From an uncultured beta proteobacterium (GTDB lineage Bacteria > Pseudomonadota > Gammaproteobacteria > Burkholderiales > Burkholderiaceae_C), in the NCBI GenBank assembly GCA_903886275.1, contig CAISLN010000002.1, forward strand, positions 1 to 64,000: a stretch of DNA of 64,000 nt. Direction: 5' to 3'. Below are positions 44,346 through 54,027 of this stretch, piece by piece; position 1 is the stretch's first letter; each line of letters starts with the position of its first letter. The notes under the pieces were generated by a model. It saw only the letters and a program-made list of their open reading frames with translations. It ran no database searches and was not told the DNA's origin. Made by a program: the position numbers and the translations under genes.

Positions 44346-44383
44346 AAAAAACGGGCAGACGAATCATCTGATTCGTGCGCCCG
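44346..44383 (-). terminator. strong intrinsic terminator between rpsP and rimM
   Basis: On the minus strand CGGGC-gc-ACGAATCA-ga-TGATTCGT-ct-GCCCG is followed by TTTTTTA. The stem is 13 paired bases with one internal mismatch loop and a two-base tip. It begins 9 bases after the rpsP stop and ends 10 bases before the rimM start, within an otherwise conserved operon. It should strongly reduce transcription beyond rpsP. Confidence 0.85.
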
Positions 44384-44392
44384 AATTGGCTG

Positions 44393-44668
44393 TTAGGCAG
44401 CTGCTGCGACGGGGGCAGAAGCGGCTTTTTTAGCGGCTTGGGCGATCAGACGCTCCACCGTGGGGGATGCTTGCGCGCCCACACCACGCCAGTAGGTCAG
44501 GCGATCCTGTGCAATACGGATGCTTTCTTCGTTGGCAGTGGCGATGGGGTTGTAAAAACCTATACGCTCGATGAAGCGTCCATCACGGCGTGTGCGCTTG
44601 TCAGCCACAACGATATTGAAGAAAGGACGAGCTTTAGCACCGCCGCGAGAAAGTCGGATGACGACCAT
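44393..44668 (-). CDS. rpsP: 30S ribosomal protein S16
   Basis: A 91-residue ribosomal protein of the 30S body. [40 protein letters not shown] and [20 protein letters not shown] are the S16 core; an Ala-rich C-terminal tail follows. First gene of its operon; AAAGGA precedes the start by 7 bases. Confidence 0.97.
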   Translation of the reverse strand: MVVIRLSRGGAKARPFFNIVVADKRTRRDGRFIERIGFYNPIATANEESIRIAQDRLTYWRGVGAQASPTVERLIAQAAKKAASAPVAAAA

Positions 44669-44775
44669 GGTTTATCCTTTGGGTGACCGAAAATCGGGAT
44701 CCGGCCAATAAATTCAAATTCAAAGTTGAGACACGCAACTGACCACCCGGCCAGTGACACTCTGAATAGCCTCAC

Positions 44776-44781
44776 ATTATA
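44776..44781 (-). promoter_or_regulatory. candidate -10 box of the rpsP promoter
   Basis: TATAAT on the minus strand 108 bases before the rpsP start, giving a leader of about 100 nt. No good -35 box is seen at 17 bases; it overlaps the start of the divergent acetyltransferase gene. The leader contains no obvious terminator. Confidence 0.35.
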
Positions 44782-44796
44782 TCTTTTTCTCCATCC

Positions 44797-45330
44797 ATGA
44801 TTACCATTCGACCCGCAGCCGATGCCGACATCCCGGCCATCACCACCATTTATGCCCACCATGTCCTGCACGGAACCGGCACCTTCGAGACCACGCCGCC
44901 AGATGAAAAAGACATGGCTGCGCGCCGCGCAGATGTTTTATCGAGGGGCCTGCCCTACCTGGTGCTGGAAGATTCCAGCGGCGTGATTGGCTTTGCCTAT
45001 TGCAACTGGTTCAAGCCCCGCCCCGCCTATCGCTTCTCCGCCGAGGACTCGATCTACCTCGCACCCGCTGCGCCGGGCAAGGGACTGGGGCGTCTGCTGC
45101 TGACCGAATTGATGGCACAGGCCGAGCGCTGCGGCGTACGCAAGCTGATCGCCGTCATTGGCGACTCCACCAACCAAGGCTCGATCGGCGTGCACCGCAG
45201 TTGCGGCTTTGAACCGGTGGGCGTGTTGCGCAGCAGTGGCTGGAAGTTTGAGCGCTGGCTGGACGTGGTGCTGATGGAATGCCCTCTGGGTCTGGGCGAC
45301 AGCACGGCACCGGCACAATCGGCGGCATGA
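44797..45330 (+). CDS. GNAT N-acetyltransferase (phosphinothricin-acetyltransferase-like)
   Basis: A 177-residue acetyl-CoA-dependent acetyltransferase. It starts MITIRPAADADIPAITTIYA and has the family's TFETTPPDEKDMAARR, the acetyl-CoA loop APAAPGKGLGRLLLTELMAQ and SIGVHRSCGFEPVGVLRSSG. Relatives acetylate methionine sulfoximine, phosphinothricin or similar amino acids; natural substrate unknown. The stop overlaps the next gene's ATG. Confidence 0.88.
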   Translation: MITIRPAADADIPAITTIYAHHVLHGTGTFETTPPDEKDMAARRADVLSRGLPYLVLEDSSGVIGFAYCNWFKPRPAYRFSAEDSIYLAPAAPGKGLGRLLLTELMAQAERCGVRKLIAVIGDSTNQGSIGVHRSCGFEPVGVLRSSGWKFERWLDVVLMECPLGLGDSTAPAQSAA

Positions 45331-45800
45331 GAAATAAAACTGTGGCCGTATGGCTCACGCTGCTCACTGGCCCACTGGGCCTGCACCGCGTCTACCTGCA
45401 CCGCCGCTTCGATGGCATCTCTTGCTTGCTGCTGTTGCCCACATTGGTCGGCGCTTACGGCATGCTGCGTGCGCGTGAAGCAGGAGTGGACGACCACCTG
45501 AGCTGGCTGCTGATTCCCTGGGTCGGTTTGAGCGTGGCGGCGTCTTCGCTCACCGCGATTGTCTACGGGCTGATGGAGACCGAAAAATGGAATGCCAGCT
45601 TTAACCCGGCCCTGCCCCTAGAAGGCGCTGCTGGAGAGTCGGGCTGGCTTACCATAGGCGGCATGGTCTGCGCCCTGCTGCTGGGCGCCACCATGCTGCT
45701 GTCGAGCATTGCCTTTGGCTTCCAGCGCTACTTCGAATACCAGGCCGAAGTGGCGCCCGGTAAGGCGCAAGCGCTTGATCTTAAAAAATCTGCAGGCTGA
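45327..45800 (+). CDS. small membrane protein (TM2-like)
   Basis: A 157-residue protein with about four helices: KTVAVWLTLLTGPLGLHRVY, ISCLLLLPTLVGAYGM, WLLIPWVGLSVAASSLTAIV and TIGGMVCALLLGATMLLSSI. The first segment with GPLGLHRVYLHRRFDG resembles the TM2-domain pattern (GxxGxHRFYLG). Function unknown. It is coupled to the acetyltransferase (ATGA) and its last 20 bases overlap the convergent phosphate transporter gene. Confidence 0.7.
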   Translation: MRNKTVAVWLTLLTGPLGLHRVYLHRRFDGISCLLLLPTLVGAYGMLRAREAGVDDHLSWLLIPWVGLSVAASSLTAIVYGLMETEKWNASFNPALPLEGAAGESGWLTIGGMVCALLLGATMLLSSIAFGFQRYFEYQAEVAPGKAQALDLKKSAG

Positions 45801-46791
45801 TCCAGTAGGCAATCGCCGCCACAAAGGCGCTGGCCGGAATCGTCAACACCCAGGCCCAGACGATGTTGCCCGCCACGCCCCAGCGCACGGCGCTGGCGCG
45901 CTGGGTCGAACCCACGCCCACGATGGCACCGGTAATGGTGTGGGTGGTGGACACAGGAACACCCATGGCGGTGGCCAGAAACAGTGTGATGGCGCCGCCG
46001 GTCTCGGCACAAAAGCCGCCTACCGGTTTGAGCTTGGTGATTTTCTGGCCCATGGTCTTGACGATGCGCCAACCGCCAAACAGGGTGCCCGCGCCAATCG
46101 CCATGTAGCAGCAAACAATCGTCCACATCGGTGGTGAGGTGTCGGTGGCTGGCACATAGCCGGTGGCAATCAGCAGCATCCAGATGATGCCAATGGTTTT
46201 TTGCGCGTCATTGCCGCCGTGCCCCAGGCTGTAGGCGCCGGCGGAAATCAGCTGCAGGCGGCGAAACCATTTGTCGATGCGCGACGGCCGCATGCGCCTG
46301 AAGGTCCAGGCCACAGCCACCATCATCAAGGAGCCCAGCAAAAAGCCCAGCAGGGGCGACACAAAAATAAACACCACCGTCTTCCAGATACCGGCACCGA
46401 TCAGGGAGCCGGCCCCGGACTTGGCCAGCACCGCACCGACGATGCCGCCAATCAGCGCATGCGAGGAACTGCTGGGAATGCCGTAGTACCAGGTAATCAC
46501 ATTCCAGCTGGTGGCGCCGAGCAAGGCGCCAAACACCACATGGGTGTCCACCACACCGGGCTGCACAATGCCTTTGCCCACGGTAGCCGCCACACTCAGG
46601 TGAAAGATGAAGATGGCCACAAAGTTAAAAAAGGCCGCAAACAAAATGGCCTGACCGGGCTTTAAAACGCCGGTGGACACCACGGTGGCGATGGAGTTGG
46701 CGGCATCATGAAAACCATTCATGAAGTCGAAAACAAAGGCCATCGCGACCAGCAGCATCACCACCCAAAGGGCTGTCTGTACATGTTCCAT
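45781..46791 (-). CDS. inorganic phosphate transporter, Pit family
   Basis: A 336-residue PHO4/Pit-type inner-membrane carrier taking up metal-phosphate with protons. The duplicated signature is visible as FDFMNGFHDAANSIATVVST and SLGHGGNDAQKTIGIIWMLL; GAIVGVGSTQRASAVRWGVA is also typical. About nine helices. It lies 21 bases after the DUF47 gene, and the pair is a standard Pit accessory arrangement. Confidence 0.94.
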   Translation of the reverse strand: MEHVQTALWVVMLLVAMAFVFDFMNGFHDAANSIATVVSTGVLKPGQAILFAAFFNFVAIFIFHLSVAATVGKGIVQPGVVDTHVVFGALLGATSWNVITWYYGIPSSSSHALIGGIVGAVLAKSGAGSLIGAGIWKTVVFIFVSPLLGFLLGSLMMVAVAWTFRRMRPSRIDKWFRRLQLISAGAYSLGHGGNDAQKTIGIIWMLLIATGYVPATDTSPPMWTIVCCYMAIGAGTLFGGWRIVKTMGQKITKLKPVGGFCAETGGAITLFLATAMGVPVSTTHTITGAIVGVGSTQRASAVRWGVAGNIVWAWVLTIPASAFVAAIAYWISLQIF

Positions 46792-46812
46792 ATCCTGGTA
46801 TTCGCTTGGGAA

Positions 46813-47460
46813 TCAGGAGTTTTCGAGGATGATGCCCTCGATCACATTGGCCACATCCTCGCACTTGTCGGTAATGGTTTCGAGCAGTTCGTAAATCGCC
46901 TTGAGCTTGATGACCTCGCGCACATCGGGCTCTTCGCGAAACAGCTTGCTCATGGCGGTGCGCATGACGCGGTCGGCGTCCGACTCCAGGCGGTCAATTT
47001 CTTCACAGGTTTTCAGCGCGGCCTCTGCCGTGTCCGGGTCGGCAATGTGGGACAGCAGTTTCACCGCGTCGCGCAAGCGTTCGCAGCACTTCACGCTCAA
47101 GTCGGTCAGGCGCACGATCTCTTCGGTCATGTGGCGCACGTCGTACAGCGCCATGGTCTCGGCCGAGTCCTGGATCAGGTCGGCCACATCGTCCATGGTG
47201 TTGATCAGGGAGTGGATCTGCTCGCGGTCGATCGGTGTGATGAAGGTGATGTGAAGGGCCTTGTTGCATTCGTGCGTGACACGGTCGGCGGCGCGCTCGG
47301 CATCGTCCACTTCCTGGTTGTATTGGGCGCGCAGGCCCAGGTCGTTGTAGTTGGCGACGAGCTTGGAAAAGGCATGGGCGGCTTCAACGATGCGATCGGC
47401 GTGCTGGTTGAACATTTCAAAAAAATTGCCCTCGCGGGGCAACAACTTGCTAAACAGCAT
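46813..47460 (-). CDS. DUF47 / PhoU-like accessory protein of the Pit transporter
   Basis: A 215-residue all-helical cytoplasmic protein. It starts MLFSKLLPREGNFFEMFNQH and contains DDAERAADRVTHECNKALHI, FITPIDREQIHSLINTMDDV and EEPDVREVIKLKAIYELLET, the DUF47 hallmark regions. The family is structurally PhoU-like and is thought to modulate Pit-type uptake. GGAG lies six bases before the chosen ATG (47460); an upstream start four codons earlier lacks it. First gene of the pair with the Pit transporter. Confidence 0.92.
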   Translation of the reverse strand: MLFSKLLPREGNFFEMFNQHADRIVEAAHAFSKLVANYNDLGLRAQYNQEVDDAERAADRVTHECNKALHITFITPIDREQIHSLINTMDDVADLIQDSAETMALYDVRHMTEEIVRLTDLSVKCCERLRDAVKLLSHIADPDTAEAALKTCEEIDRLESDADRVMRTAMSKLFREEPDVREVIKLKAIYELLETITDKCEDVANVIEGIILENS

Positions 47461-47567
47461 GACGGACTCCAATGGATTTTTACGTCAAAAATATGACGGT
47501 TTTGCGACGGTTTGAAGTTTAACCGTCTGCCGCACCTGCAGCCCTCTTGCGCCCGCCCAGGAGGCGT

Positions 47568-47601
47568 AAAAAAGCCCCGCAGCTTGCGCAACGGGGCTTT
47601 T
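47568..47601 (-). terminator. intrinsic terminator after acnB
   Basis: AAAAGCCCCG, a 12-base loop, CGGGGCTTTTTT on the minus strand, 24 bases after the acnB stop. The A-run on the other side could also terminate in the opposite direction, but no plus-strand gene needs it. Confidence 0.88.
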
Positions 47602-47624
47602 CATATCGCTATAGAACGAATCGC

Positions 47625-50222
47625 TTAGACGACGACGCCGTCCTTCACCGTGGCGGCAACGTCGGTGTAGTCACTGATTTTGTCAAAGTTCAGGTACTGG
47701 TAGACCTTGTCGCTAGCAGCTGTCAACACCGTCATGTCGGCCAGGTACTCGGCCTTGGTCGGGATGCGTCCGAGCTTGGAGCAAATGGCAGCCAGTTCGG
47801 CCGAACCCAGGTAGACAAAGCTGTTCTTGCCCAAGCGATTGGGGAAGTTGCGGGTGGAAGTAGAGAACACGGTGGCGCCCTCCTTCACCTGCGCTTGGTT
47901 GCCCATGCACAGGCTGCATCCCGGCATTTCCATGCGCGCACCCGCGGCACCCAGAATGCCGTAATGGCCTTCGTCGCTGAGCTGCTTGGCGTCCATCTTG
48001 GTGGGCGGCGCGACCCACAGCTTCACTGGAATATCGCGCTTGCCCTCCATCAGCTTGGAGGCGGCACGGAAGTGGCCGATGTTGGTCATGCAAGAACCGA
48101 TAAACACTTCGTCAATCTTGGCACCAGCGACCTCAGCCAGGGTCTTCACATCGTCCGGATCGTTCGGGCAGGCCACGATGGGTTCGTGGATATCGGCCAG
48201 GTCGATTTCGATGATGGCAGCGTAGTCGGCGTCCGCGTCGCCCTTGAGCAACTGGGGATCCTTCAGCCAGGCTTCTTGGGCTGCGATGCGGCGGGCCAGG
48301 GTGCGGGCGTCGGAATAACCATTGGCAATCATCCACTTCATCATGGTGATGTTGCTGTTGATGTATTCCTGCACCGGTTCCTTGTTCAGGTGCACGGTGC
48401 AACCGGCGGCCGAGCGTTCGGCAGAGGCGTCGGACAACTCAAAGGCCTGCTCCACCTTCAGATCCGGCAGACCTTCGATTTCCAGAATGCGACCGGAGAA
48501 AATGTTTTGCTTGCCCTTCTTCTCGACGGTCAGCAGACCGGCCTTGATGGCATACAGGGGAATGGCATTGACCAGGTCGCGCAGGGTAATGCCGTTTTGC
48601 AACTTGCCCTTGAAGCGAACCAACACGCTCTCAGGCATGTCCAGCGGCATCACGCCGGTGGCAGCAGCAAAAGCCACCAGGCCGGAGCCGGCGGGGAAGC
48701 TGATGCCGATGGGGAAACGCGTGTGGCTGTCGCCACCGGTACCGACCGTGTCGGGCAACAGCAGGCGGTTGAGCCAGCTGTGGATCACGCCATCGCCCGG
48801 GCGCAGGGACACGCCGCCACGGGTGCTGATGAAGTCGGGCAACTCGTGGTGCATCTTCACGTCCACGGGCTTGGGATAAGCGGCCGTGTGGCAGAAGGAT
48901 TGCATCACCAAGTCGGCGCTAAAGCCCAGGCAAGCCAGGTCTTTGAGCTCGTCGCGGGTCATGGGGCCGGTGGTGTCTTGCGAGCCCACCGAAGTCATCT
49001 TGGGTTCGCAGTAGGTACCGGGGCGTACGCCCTGGCCTTCTGGCAAACCGCAGGCGCGACCGACCATCTTCTGGGCCAGGCTAAAGCCCTTCTTGGTGTC
49101 CACCGGATTTTGCGGCAGGCGAAACAGCGTAGAAGGCGCCAGACCTAAGGATTCACGCGCCTTGGCGGTAAGTCCTCGGCCGATGATCAAAGGGATGCGG
49201 CCACCGGCGCGCACTTCGTCAAACAGCACTTCGCTCTTGACCTGGAAGGAAGCGATTTCCTTGCCATCCTTGAAGGCCTTGCCTTCATAGGGGCGCAGCT
49301 CCACCACATCGCCCATGTTCATATGGGTCACATCCAATTCGATCGGCAGCGCGCCCGCATCTTCCATGGTGTTGTAGAAAATCGGGGCAATCTTGGTGCC
49401 CAGGCAGACGCCGCCAAAGCGCTTGTTGGGCACAAAGGGAATGTCTTCACCGGTGAACCACAGCACCGAGTTGGTGGCCGACTTACGGCTAGAGCCCGTG
49501 CCAACCACGTCGCCCACATAGGCCACGAGGTTGCCTTGGGCGCGCAGGTCTTCAATGAATTTGATGGGCCCACGCTTGCCGTCGTCCTCAGGCGTAATGC
49601 CGTCGCGCTTGTTCTTCAACATGGCCAGGGCGTGCAACGGAATGTCGGGGCGGCTCCAGGCATCGGGCGCAGGTGACAGATCGTCGGTATTGGTCTCACC
49701 GGTGACCTTGAGGATGGACACGGTGATGGACTGGGGCACTTCGGGGCGACTGGTGAACCACTCGGCATCGGCCCAGCTTTGCAGCACGGCCTTGGCAAAT
49801 GCATTGCCCTTGTCGGCCTTTTCCTTGACATCATGGAACTGGTCAAACATCAACAGGGTTTTCTTCAGCGCTTCAGCGGCCTGGGAAGCCACGGCTGCAT
49901 CTTCCAGCAGATCGACCAGCGGGCTGATGTTGTAGCCGCCCAGCATGGTGCCCAGCAATTCGGTGGCGCGCGCGCGGGTGATCAGGGCGCACTGCTCTGT
50001 ACCGTGTGCTACGGCGGCCAAGTAACTGGCCTTGACCTTGGCGGCATCATCCACACCGGCGGGCACGCGGTGCGTGATCAGGTCCACCAGGGTGGCTTCT
50101 TCGCCCACGGGCGGAGCCTTCAGGAGTTCAATCAACTCGCCCGTTTGCTTGGCCGACAGCGGCAGTGGGGGAATCCCCAAGGCGGCACGTTCGGCCACAT
50201 GGTCACGGTAAGACTTCAACAT
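47625..50222 (-). CDS. acnB: aconitate hydratase B
   Basis: An 865-residue [4Fe-4S] aconitase interconverting citrate and isocitrate. The HEAT-like N-terminal domain begins [20 protein letters not shown]; the swivel domain has [16 protein letters not shown] (B-type domain order). Cluster cysteines appear in [16 protein letters not shown] and [11 protein letters not shown]. Length is standard for AcnB. First of the minus-strand TCA genes, but separated from the others by a small exported-protein gene; own terminator downstream. Confidence 0.97.
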   Translation of the reverse strand: MLKSYRDHVAERAALGIPPLPLSAKQTGELIELLKAPPVGEEATLVDLITHRVPAGVDDAAKVKASYLAAVAHGTEQCALITRARATELLGTMLGGYNISPLVDLLEDAAVASQAAEALKKTLLMFDQFHDVKEKADKGNAFAKAVLQSWADAEWFTSRPEVPQSITVSILKVTGETNTDDLSPAPDAWSRPDIPLHALAMLKNKRDGITPEDDGKRGPIKFIEDLRAQGNLVAYVGDVVGTGSSRKSATNSVLWFTGEDIPFVPNKRFGGVCLGTKIAPIFYNTMEDAGALPIELDVTHMNMGDVVELRPYEGKAFKDGKEIASFQVKSEVLFDEVRAGGRIPLIIGRGLTAKARESLGLAPSTLFRLPQNPVDTKKGFSLAQKMVGRACGLPEGQGVRPGTYCEPKMTSVGSQDTTGPMTRDELKDLACLGFSADLVMQSFCHTAAYPKPVDVKMHHELPDFISTRGGVSLRPGDGVIHSWLNRLLLPDTVGTGGDSHTRFPIGISFPAGSGLVAFAAATGVMPLDMPESVLVRFKGKLQNGITLRDLVNAIPLYAIKAGLLTVEKKGKQNIFSGRILEIEGLPDLKVEQAFELSDASAERSAAGCTVHLNKEPVQEYINSNITMMKWMIANGYSDARTLARRIAAQEAWLKDPQLLKGDADADYAAIIEIDLADIHEPIVACPNDPDDVKTLAEVAGAKIDEVFIGSCMTNIGHFRAASKLMEGKRDIPVKLWVAPPTKMDAKQLSDEGHYGILGAAGARMEMPGCSLCMGNQAQVKEGATVFSTSTRNFPNRLGKNSFVYLGSAELAAICSKLGRIPTKAEYLADMTVLTAASDKVYQYLNFDKISDYTDVAATVKDGVVV

Positions 50223-50262
50223 AGATCACTCCTTTATTGGTAACTGAATTTATTTCGAAAAA

Positions 50263-50850
50263 CTACTGGGCAGGTGATTGCGCAGATACCGCCGCATTGG
50301 GAGTCGAACCGCCGCCAGCCTGCAGGGTCACAGGCGTATCCAACAGACTCGGTGCGGGGTTGCGTTCCAGCTCTTTGGCGACAATTAGTTGCTCAACACT
50401 CACGCAGGCATCGGCCAGGCGCGTGCCCTGCTTCTGGCTCATGAGCATGGACTTGTTGGCCAGTTGCAACCAAACCACGCCAGCGCTCTCATCTTCCAGA
50501 CGAATAGCACCGGTTCGCGTGGACACCGGCACCATGAAAAATTGCTGCTTACCAAGCTCTAGCACAAAGCGCCCTGCACCACGCGCATCGGGGCGCAGGC
50601 TGACGTTAGCGCCCAGTTCGCAGGGCATATTGCCCAGCGCGACCCGGTTGGCCAGCTCCAATTGCTCGCTCGACAGCGCAGCCAGGGGCGCAGCCTGCGG
50701 CAAGGGCTTCTTGGTGGCCTTCAGCTCGGCATGCTTGGCAGCGGCCGTATGGGCAAGCGCAGGCTTGACCTGCTGGGCCGCCGCCAATTGCAGGCAGCCA
50801 GAAAGGGACAGTACCAAGAGGGTACGCACAGGGAACGAAAACTTCATCAT
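50263..50850 (-). CDS. putative exported protein
   Basis: A 195-residue protein of unknown function between acnB and the CitE-like gene. It has a signal peptide (MKFSFPVRTLLVLSLSGCLQ then LAAA), possibly lipoprotein-like because of LSGC, although the following LQ is unusual for a lipobox. A Lys/Ala/Pro region (about 28-60) is followed by a compact domain ANRVALGNMPCELGANVSLR, RFVLELGKQQFFMVPVSTRT and GVVWLQLANKSMLMSQKQGT. Similar genes occur near acnB in Comamonadaceae, as far as I recall. An AAAGG precedes ATG 50850 by 9 bases. Confidence 0.65.
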   Translation of the reverse strand: MMKFSFPVRTLLVLSLSGCLQLAAAQQVKPALAHTAAAKHAELKATKKPLPQAAPLAALSSEQLELANRVALGNMPCELGANVSLRPDARGAGRFVLELGKQQFFMVPVSTRTGAIRLEDESAGVVWLQLANKSMLMSQKQGTRLADACVSVEQLIVAKELERNPAPSLLDTPVTLQAGGGSTPNAAVSAQSPAQ

Positions 50851-50865
50851 GGCAAGCAACCTTTG

Positions 50866-51918
50866 CTAAAGAACAATGTAAGAAAAATAGCCACCAACGG
50901 CAGCCGGCAGGGTACACCCCGTCTGGTGCGCGCGCTCCAAAACCTGCCAGAAATACCTGAAACTGGCACGGTCATGCAACTTGCCCTGCACCGAGATGGG
51001 CGCCCAGTCCTGGCGCGCGGCTTCGAGCACGATGGTGCAGGCCAGCTCCAGTTCGGCTTCGCTGGGCGAAAAGGCCTTGATGATGGGCCGGATTTGGTCT
51101 GGATGGATGCTCCACATCCTTGTATAGCCCAGTGCGTTGGCGGCCGTTCGGGCAGCCTGCTCCAGGGCCAGCGGATCACGGAATTCGGTCACCACACAAT
51201 GCGATGGCACCTTGCCAGCCGCATGGCAGGCAGAGGCAATTTCCAGCTTGGCACGCAGCACCAAAGGATGGTGAAATTGGTCCAGGGTCTGGTGGTCTTG
51301 CGCACTACGCACACCCATGGCAGACGCGGGAATGGCACCCGCATGGGCCGAGACAAAGTCCATCAGGCCAAAGCTGATCGACTCCACCCGAGGGTGCTTT
51401 GCGATATCAAAAACCTGGTGCACGGCTGCGGGTGACTCGATCAGCACATGCAAGGGAATGGGCGACTGACGCTGACTACCGGCAGCCGCATCGAGCGCTG
51501 CCAGCGCAAGCTCCACGTCCGCCAGGGACTCCACCTTGGGAACCATGATGTAGGCCAGCGCTGCTGCAGCGCCTCCCAAAACAATCTGTGCATCGGAGGC
51601 AAAAAACGGGTGGTCCACCGGATGCAGACGCGCACCCACCCTGCGCACAACATTGCTAGGAAAGGCCTGCGCAGCAGCGCGTGCCTCATTGGCCAAACCC
51701 ACCACGCAATGGGCCTGATCGACCTCTGCGCCAGCCGGCGCGCCGTCCTCACAATCCAGCGTCACGTCGAAGACGCAGGCGCCGAACTCTTCTGCCATTT
51801 CGGCCTGCAATTGCAGGCTTTTCTTCATCCGAGCTTCTACGCCACTGTAGTGGTCGCAGACCGGCAAAAAGCCAGCCGCGCCCTGAGCCCCTAGCAGCAC
51901 TTCACGCGGATGAATCAT
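50866..51918 (-). CDS. HpcH/HpaI aldolase / CitE-like lyase
   Basis: A 350-residue TIM-barrel lyase of the citrate lyase beta / malyl-CoA lyase superfamily. Mg-binding Asp/Glu appear in [13 protein letters not shown]; the substrate-binding Arg region is [16 protein letters not shown], followed by [16 protein letters not shown] and [13 protein letters not shown]. It starts four bases after the mdh stop, so it is translationally coupled to mdh. Likely cleaves or forms a C-C bond in a CoA ester or dicarboxylic acid; no citrate lyase alpha or gamma genes are present, so citrate lyase activity is unlikely. Confidence 0.82.
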   Translation of the reverse strand: MIHPREVLLGAQGAAGFLPVCDHYSGVEARMKKSLQLQAEMAEEFGACVFDVTLDCEDGAPAGAEVDQAHCVVGLANEARAAAQAFPSNVVRRVGARLHPVDHPFFASDAQIVLGGAAAALAYIMVPKVESLADVELALAALDAAAGSQRQSPIPLHVLIESPAAVHQVFDIAKHPRVESISFGLMDFVSAHAGAIPASAMGVRSAQDHQTLDQFHHPLVLRAKLEIASACHAAGKVPSHCVVTEFRDPLALEQAARTAANALGYTRMWSIHPDQIRPIIKAFSPSEAELELACTIVLEAARQDWAPISVQGKLHDRASFRYFWQVLERAHQTGCTLPAAVGGYFSYIVL

Positions 51919-51922
51919 GCTC

Positions 51923-52909
51923 TTACAGCAGGTGCTTGACGCCGTCTTGCTCACCAGTCAGCTCGGCCAGGGTCTTGTCGATGCAGGTCTGGCTGAAGGC
52001 GTCGATAGGCAGGCCTTCGACGATCTTGTATTCGCCGCCTTCGCAGGTGACGGGGAAGCCGAACATCACATCCTTGGGGATGCCATATTGGCCGTCCGAT
52101 GGAATACCCATGGTGACCCACTTGCCGTTGGTGCCCAGGGCCCAGTCGCGCATATGGTCGATGGCTGCATTGGCAGCAGAAGCGGCAGACGACAGGCCAC
52201 GTGCTTCGATAATGGCAGCACCACGCTTGCCAACCGTAGGCAAGAAGGTGTTGGCATTCCAGTCCTGGTCGTTGATCATGGCAGCAACGCTTTCGCCATT
52301 GATGGTGGCAAAGCGGTAGTCAGCGTACATGGTGGGCGAGTGGTTGCCCCAGACGGTCAACTTCTCGATGGCAGCCACTGGCTTGCCGGTCTTGGCAGCG
52401 ATCTGGCTGGCCGCACGGTTATGGTCCAGGCGCAGCATGGCGGTGAAATTCTTGCGTGGCAGATCGGGCGCGCTTTTCATGGCGATGTAGGCGTTGGTGT
52501 TGGCGGGGTTACCGACCACCAGCACGCGCACGTCGCGGCTCGCCACAGCATTCAAGGCCTTGCCCTGTGCCGTGAAGATGGCGCCGTTGACGGCCAACAG
52601 CTCGGCGCGTTCCATGCCGGGACCACGGGGACGCGAACCGACCAGCAGTGCGTAATCGGCATCCTTGAAGGCAGTCAGGGGGTCGCTGTGCGCAGTCATT
52701 TCCACCAGCAGGGGGAAGGCGCAATCGTCGAGTTCCATCATCACGCCCTTGAGCGCCTTTTGTGGGCCTTCAACCGGCACTTCCAGCAATTGCAGGATGA
52801 CGGGTTGGTCCTTGCCCAACATTTCGCCCGATGCGATGCGGAACAGAAGGGCATATCCAATTTGGCCAGCGGCTCCGGTGACAGCGACGCGTACAGGCTT
52901 TTTGCTCAT
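51923..52909 (-). CDS. mdh: malate dehydrogenase
   Basis: A 328-residue NAD-dependent enzyme converting malate to oxaloacetate. NAD site [20 protein letters not shown] (residues 6-25 region), substrate Arg in [17 protein letters not shown], and the proton-relay His in [19 protein letters not shown]. It belongs to the LDH/MDH superfamily form common in betaproteobacteria. GGAG lies seven bases before ATG 52909; the longer frame start is not supported. Divergent from the GntR-type regulator. Confidence 0.96.
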   Translation of the reverse strand: MSKKPVRVAVTGAAGQIGYALLFRIASGEMLGKDQPVILQLLEVPVEGPQKALKGVMMELDDCAFPLLVEMTAHSDPLTAFKDADYALLVGSRPRGPGMERAELLAVNGAIFTAQGKALNAVASRDVRVLVVGNPANTNAYIAMKSAPDLPRKNFTAMLRLDHNRAASQIAAKTGKPVAAIEKLTVWGNHSPTMYADYRFATINGESVAAMINDQDWNANTFLPTVGKRGAAIIEARGLSSAASAANAAIDHMRDWALGTNGKWVTMGIPSDGQYGIPKDVMFGFPVTCEGGEYKIVEGLPIDAFSQTCIDKTLAELTGEQDGVKHLL

Positions 52910-53023
52910 GGTGAGACTCCAGGAAGGTTGTGAAAACACTACTGTTCAGGCACCCAAGCAACACGGTTTGAGCCCTGCAGATTGGCTGCGAGTTTACCCT
53001 TGAAATCGCACTGCGGTCAACTT

Positions 53024-53043
53024 GTCTTATGTCTTATATAAGA
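53024..53043. promoter_or_regulatory. candidate GntR-type operator between mdh and the regulator gene
   Basis: TCTTATATAAGA at 53032-53043 is a perfect 12-bp palindrome, and GTCTTAT occurs twice in tandem at 53024-53037. It lies in the 201-base gap between the divergent mdh and gntR genes, 68 bases before the gntR start. A symmetric AT-rich site suits a UTRA-domain GntR dimer controlling both genes. Confidence 0.5.
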
Positions 53044-53110
53044 TATGATTGACGAAAGTTTCCAGACTGACTCGAAGCTGACCTGGCACACCGTTTTGCG
53101 GGCACATTTG

Positions 53111-53917
53111 ATGAACACCGAACCCGATTCCTTCAGCGATAGCAGCGCCAGCGCCGAATGGGCCGTTGCCACCGTTGCGAGCCCCAGCCCCACTCCGGCC
53201 TTCAGCCCTCTGTACCAGCAAATCAAGGTGCTGATTTTGCAAAGCCTGCAGGCCGGCGAATGGAAGCCCAGTGCGGCCATCCCCAGCGAGATGGACCTGG
53301 CCGTACGCTTCAAGGTGAGCCAAGGCACGGTACGCAAGGCGATCGACGAACTGGCAGCCGAAAACCTGCTAGTGCGCCGCCAAGGCAAGGGCACCTTTGT
53401 GGCAACGCACGCCGAGCAGCAGGTGCAGTACCGTTTTTTGCGCCTCTATCCGGACAGCGGCGACCTACAGGGCGAAGGGCCGGCGCAGCGGCAAATCATT
53501 GACTGCAAACGCATGCGCGCCACGGCCGACATCGCCAAGGCACTTGCCATTCGCCAGGGTGAGTCCGTGCTACAGGTGCGCCGCGTGCTGTCTTTTGCGG
53601 GCGTGCCCACCATTTTGGAAGACCTGTGGCTGCCGGGCGCTCCCTTCAAAGGCCTGACAGCAGAGCGCCTGCGCGCCTACCTCGGCCCCATGTATGCCCT
53701 GTTTGAGACAGAATTTGGTGTGCGCATGGTGCGCGCTGAAGAAAAAATTCGCGCCGTGTTGCCCGACACCGAGCAGTGTGCGCTGCTCCACATCCATGCC
53801 AAAACGCCCTTGCTCAGCGTGGAGCGCATTGCCTACACCTATAACGATACCCCGATGGAGTTGCGCCGCGGTCTTTACCTGACCGATACCCACTTCTATC
53901 GCAATGTATTGAACTGA
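53111..53917 (+). CDS. GntR-family regulator with UTRA domain, probable TCA-cluster regulator
   Basis: A 268-residue HutC-type GntR regulator. After a Ser/Ala-rich N-terminal tail the winged helix reads PLYQQIKVLILQSLQAGEWK, IPSEMDLAVRFKVSQGTVRK and AIDELAAENLLVRRQGKGTF. The UTRA ligand-binding domain follows (about 125-268), with SVLQVRRVLSFAGVPTILED and TPLLSVERIAYTYNDTPMEL. Effectors of UTRA proteins are small metabolites; position between mdh and sdhC suggests a TCA intermediate. The ATG 53111 start is uncertain: an ATG at 53045 overlaps the palindrome and would add 22 residues. Confidence 0.85.
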   Translation: MNTEPDSFSDSSASAEWAVATVASPSPTPAFSPLYQQIKVLILQSLQAGEWKPSAAIPSEMDLAVRFKVSQGTVRKAIDELAAENLLVRRQGKGTFVATHAEQQVQYRFLRLYPDSGDLQGEGPAQRQIIDCKRMRATADIAKALAIRQGESVLQVRRVLSFAGVPTILEDLWLPGAPFKGLTAERLRAYLGPMYALFETEFGVRMVRAEEKIRAVLPDTEQCALLHIHAKTPLLSVERIAYTYNDTPMELRRGLYLTDTHFYRNVLN

Positions 53918-53967
53918 CAAAGCACGCTTGCAAGTGAAATGTCAGAATGATGCGGTGCAATAGAATT

Positions 53968-53996
53968 TTGCTTCTCCTCGTAATAGATAATTACAT
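53968..53996 (+). promoter_or_regulatory. candidate sdh operon promoter
   Basis: TTGCTT, a 17-base spacer, TTACAT, ending 31 bases before sdhC. The spacing is ideal but the -10 box is weak. The 110-base gap is otherwise AT-rich. Confidence 0.35.
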
Positions 53997-54027
53997 AGCA
54001 GTTACATCCTAGAAAAGAAAGCAGTAC

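Noticed and set aside
47547..49148. Long plus-strand frame opposite acnB
   Set aside because: Low-complexity His/Gln/Gly-rich translation typical of antisense frames; acnB is full length on the other strand.
50866..51918. Citrate lyase beta subunit (citE)
   Set aside because: The alpha and gamma subunits and the CitC/CitG/CitX genes are absent, and the gene is coupled to mdh; only the superfamily assignment is kept.
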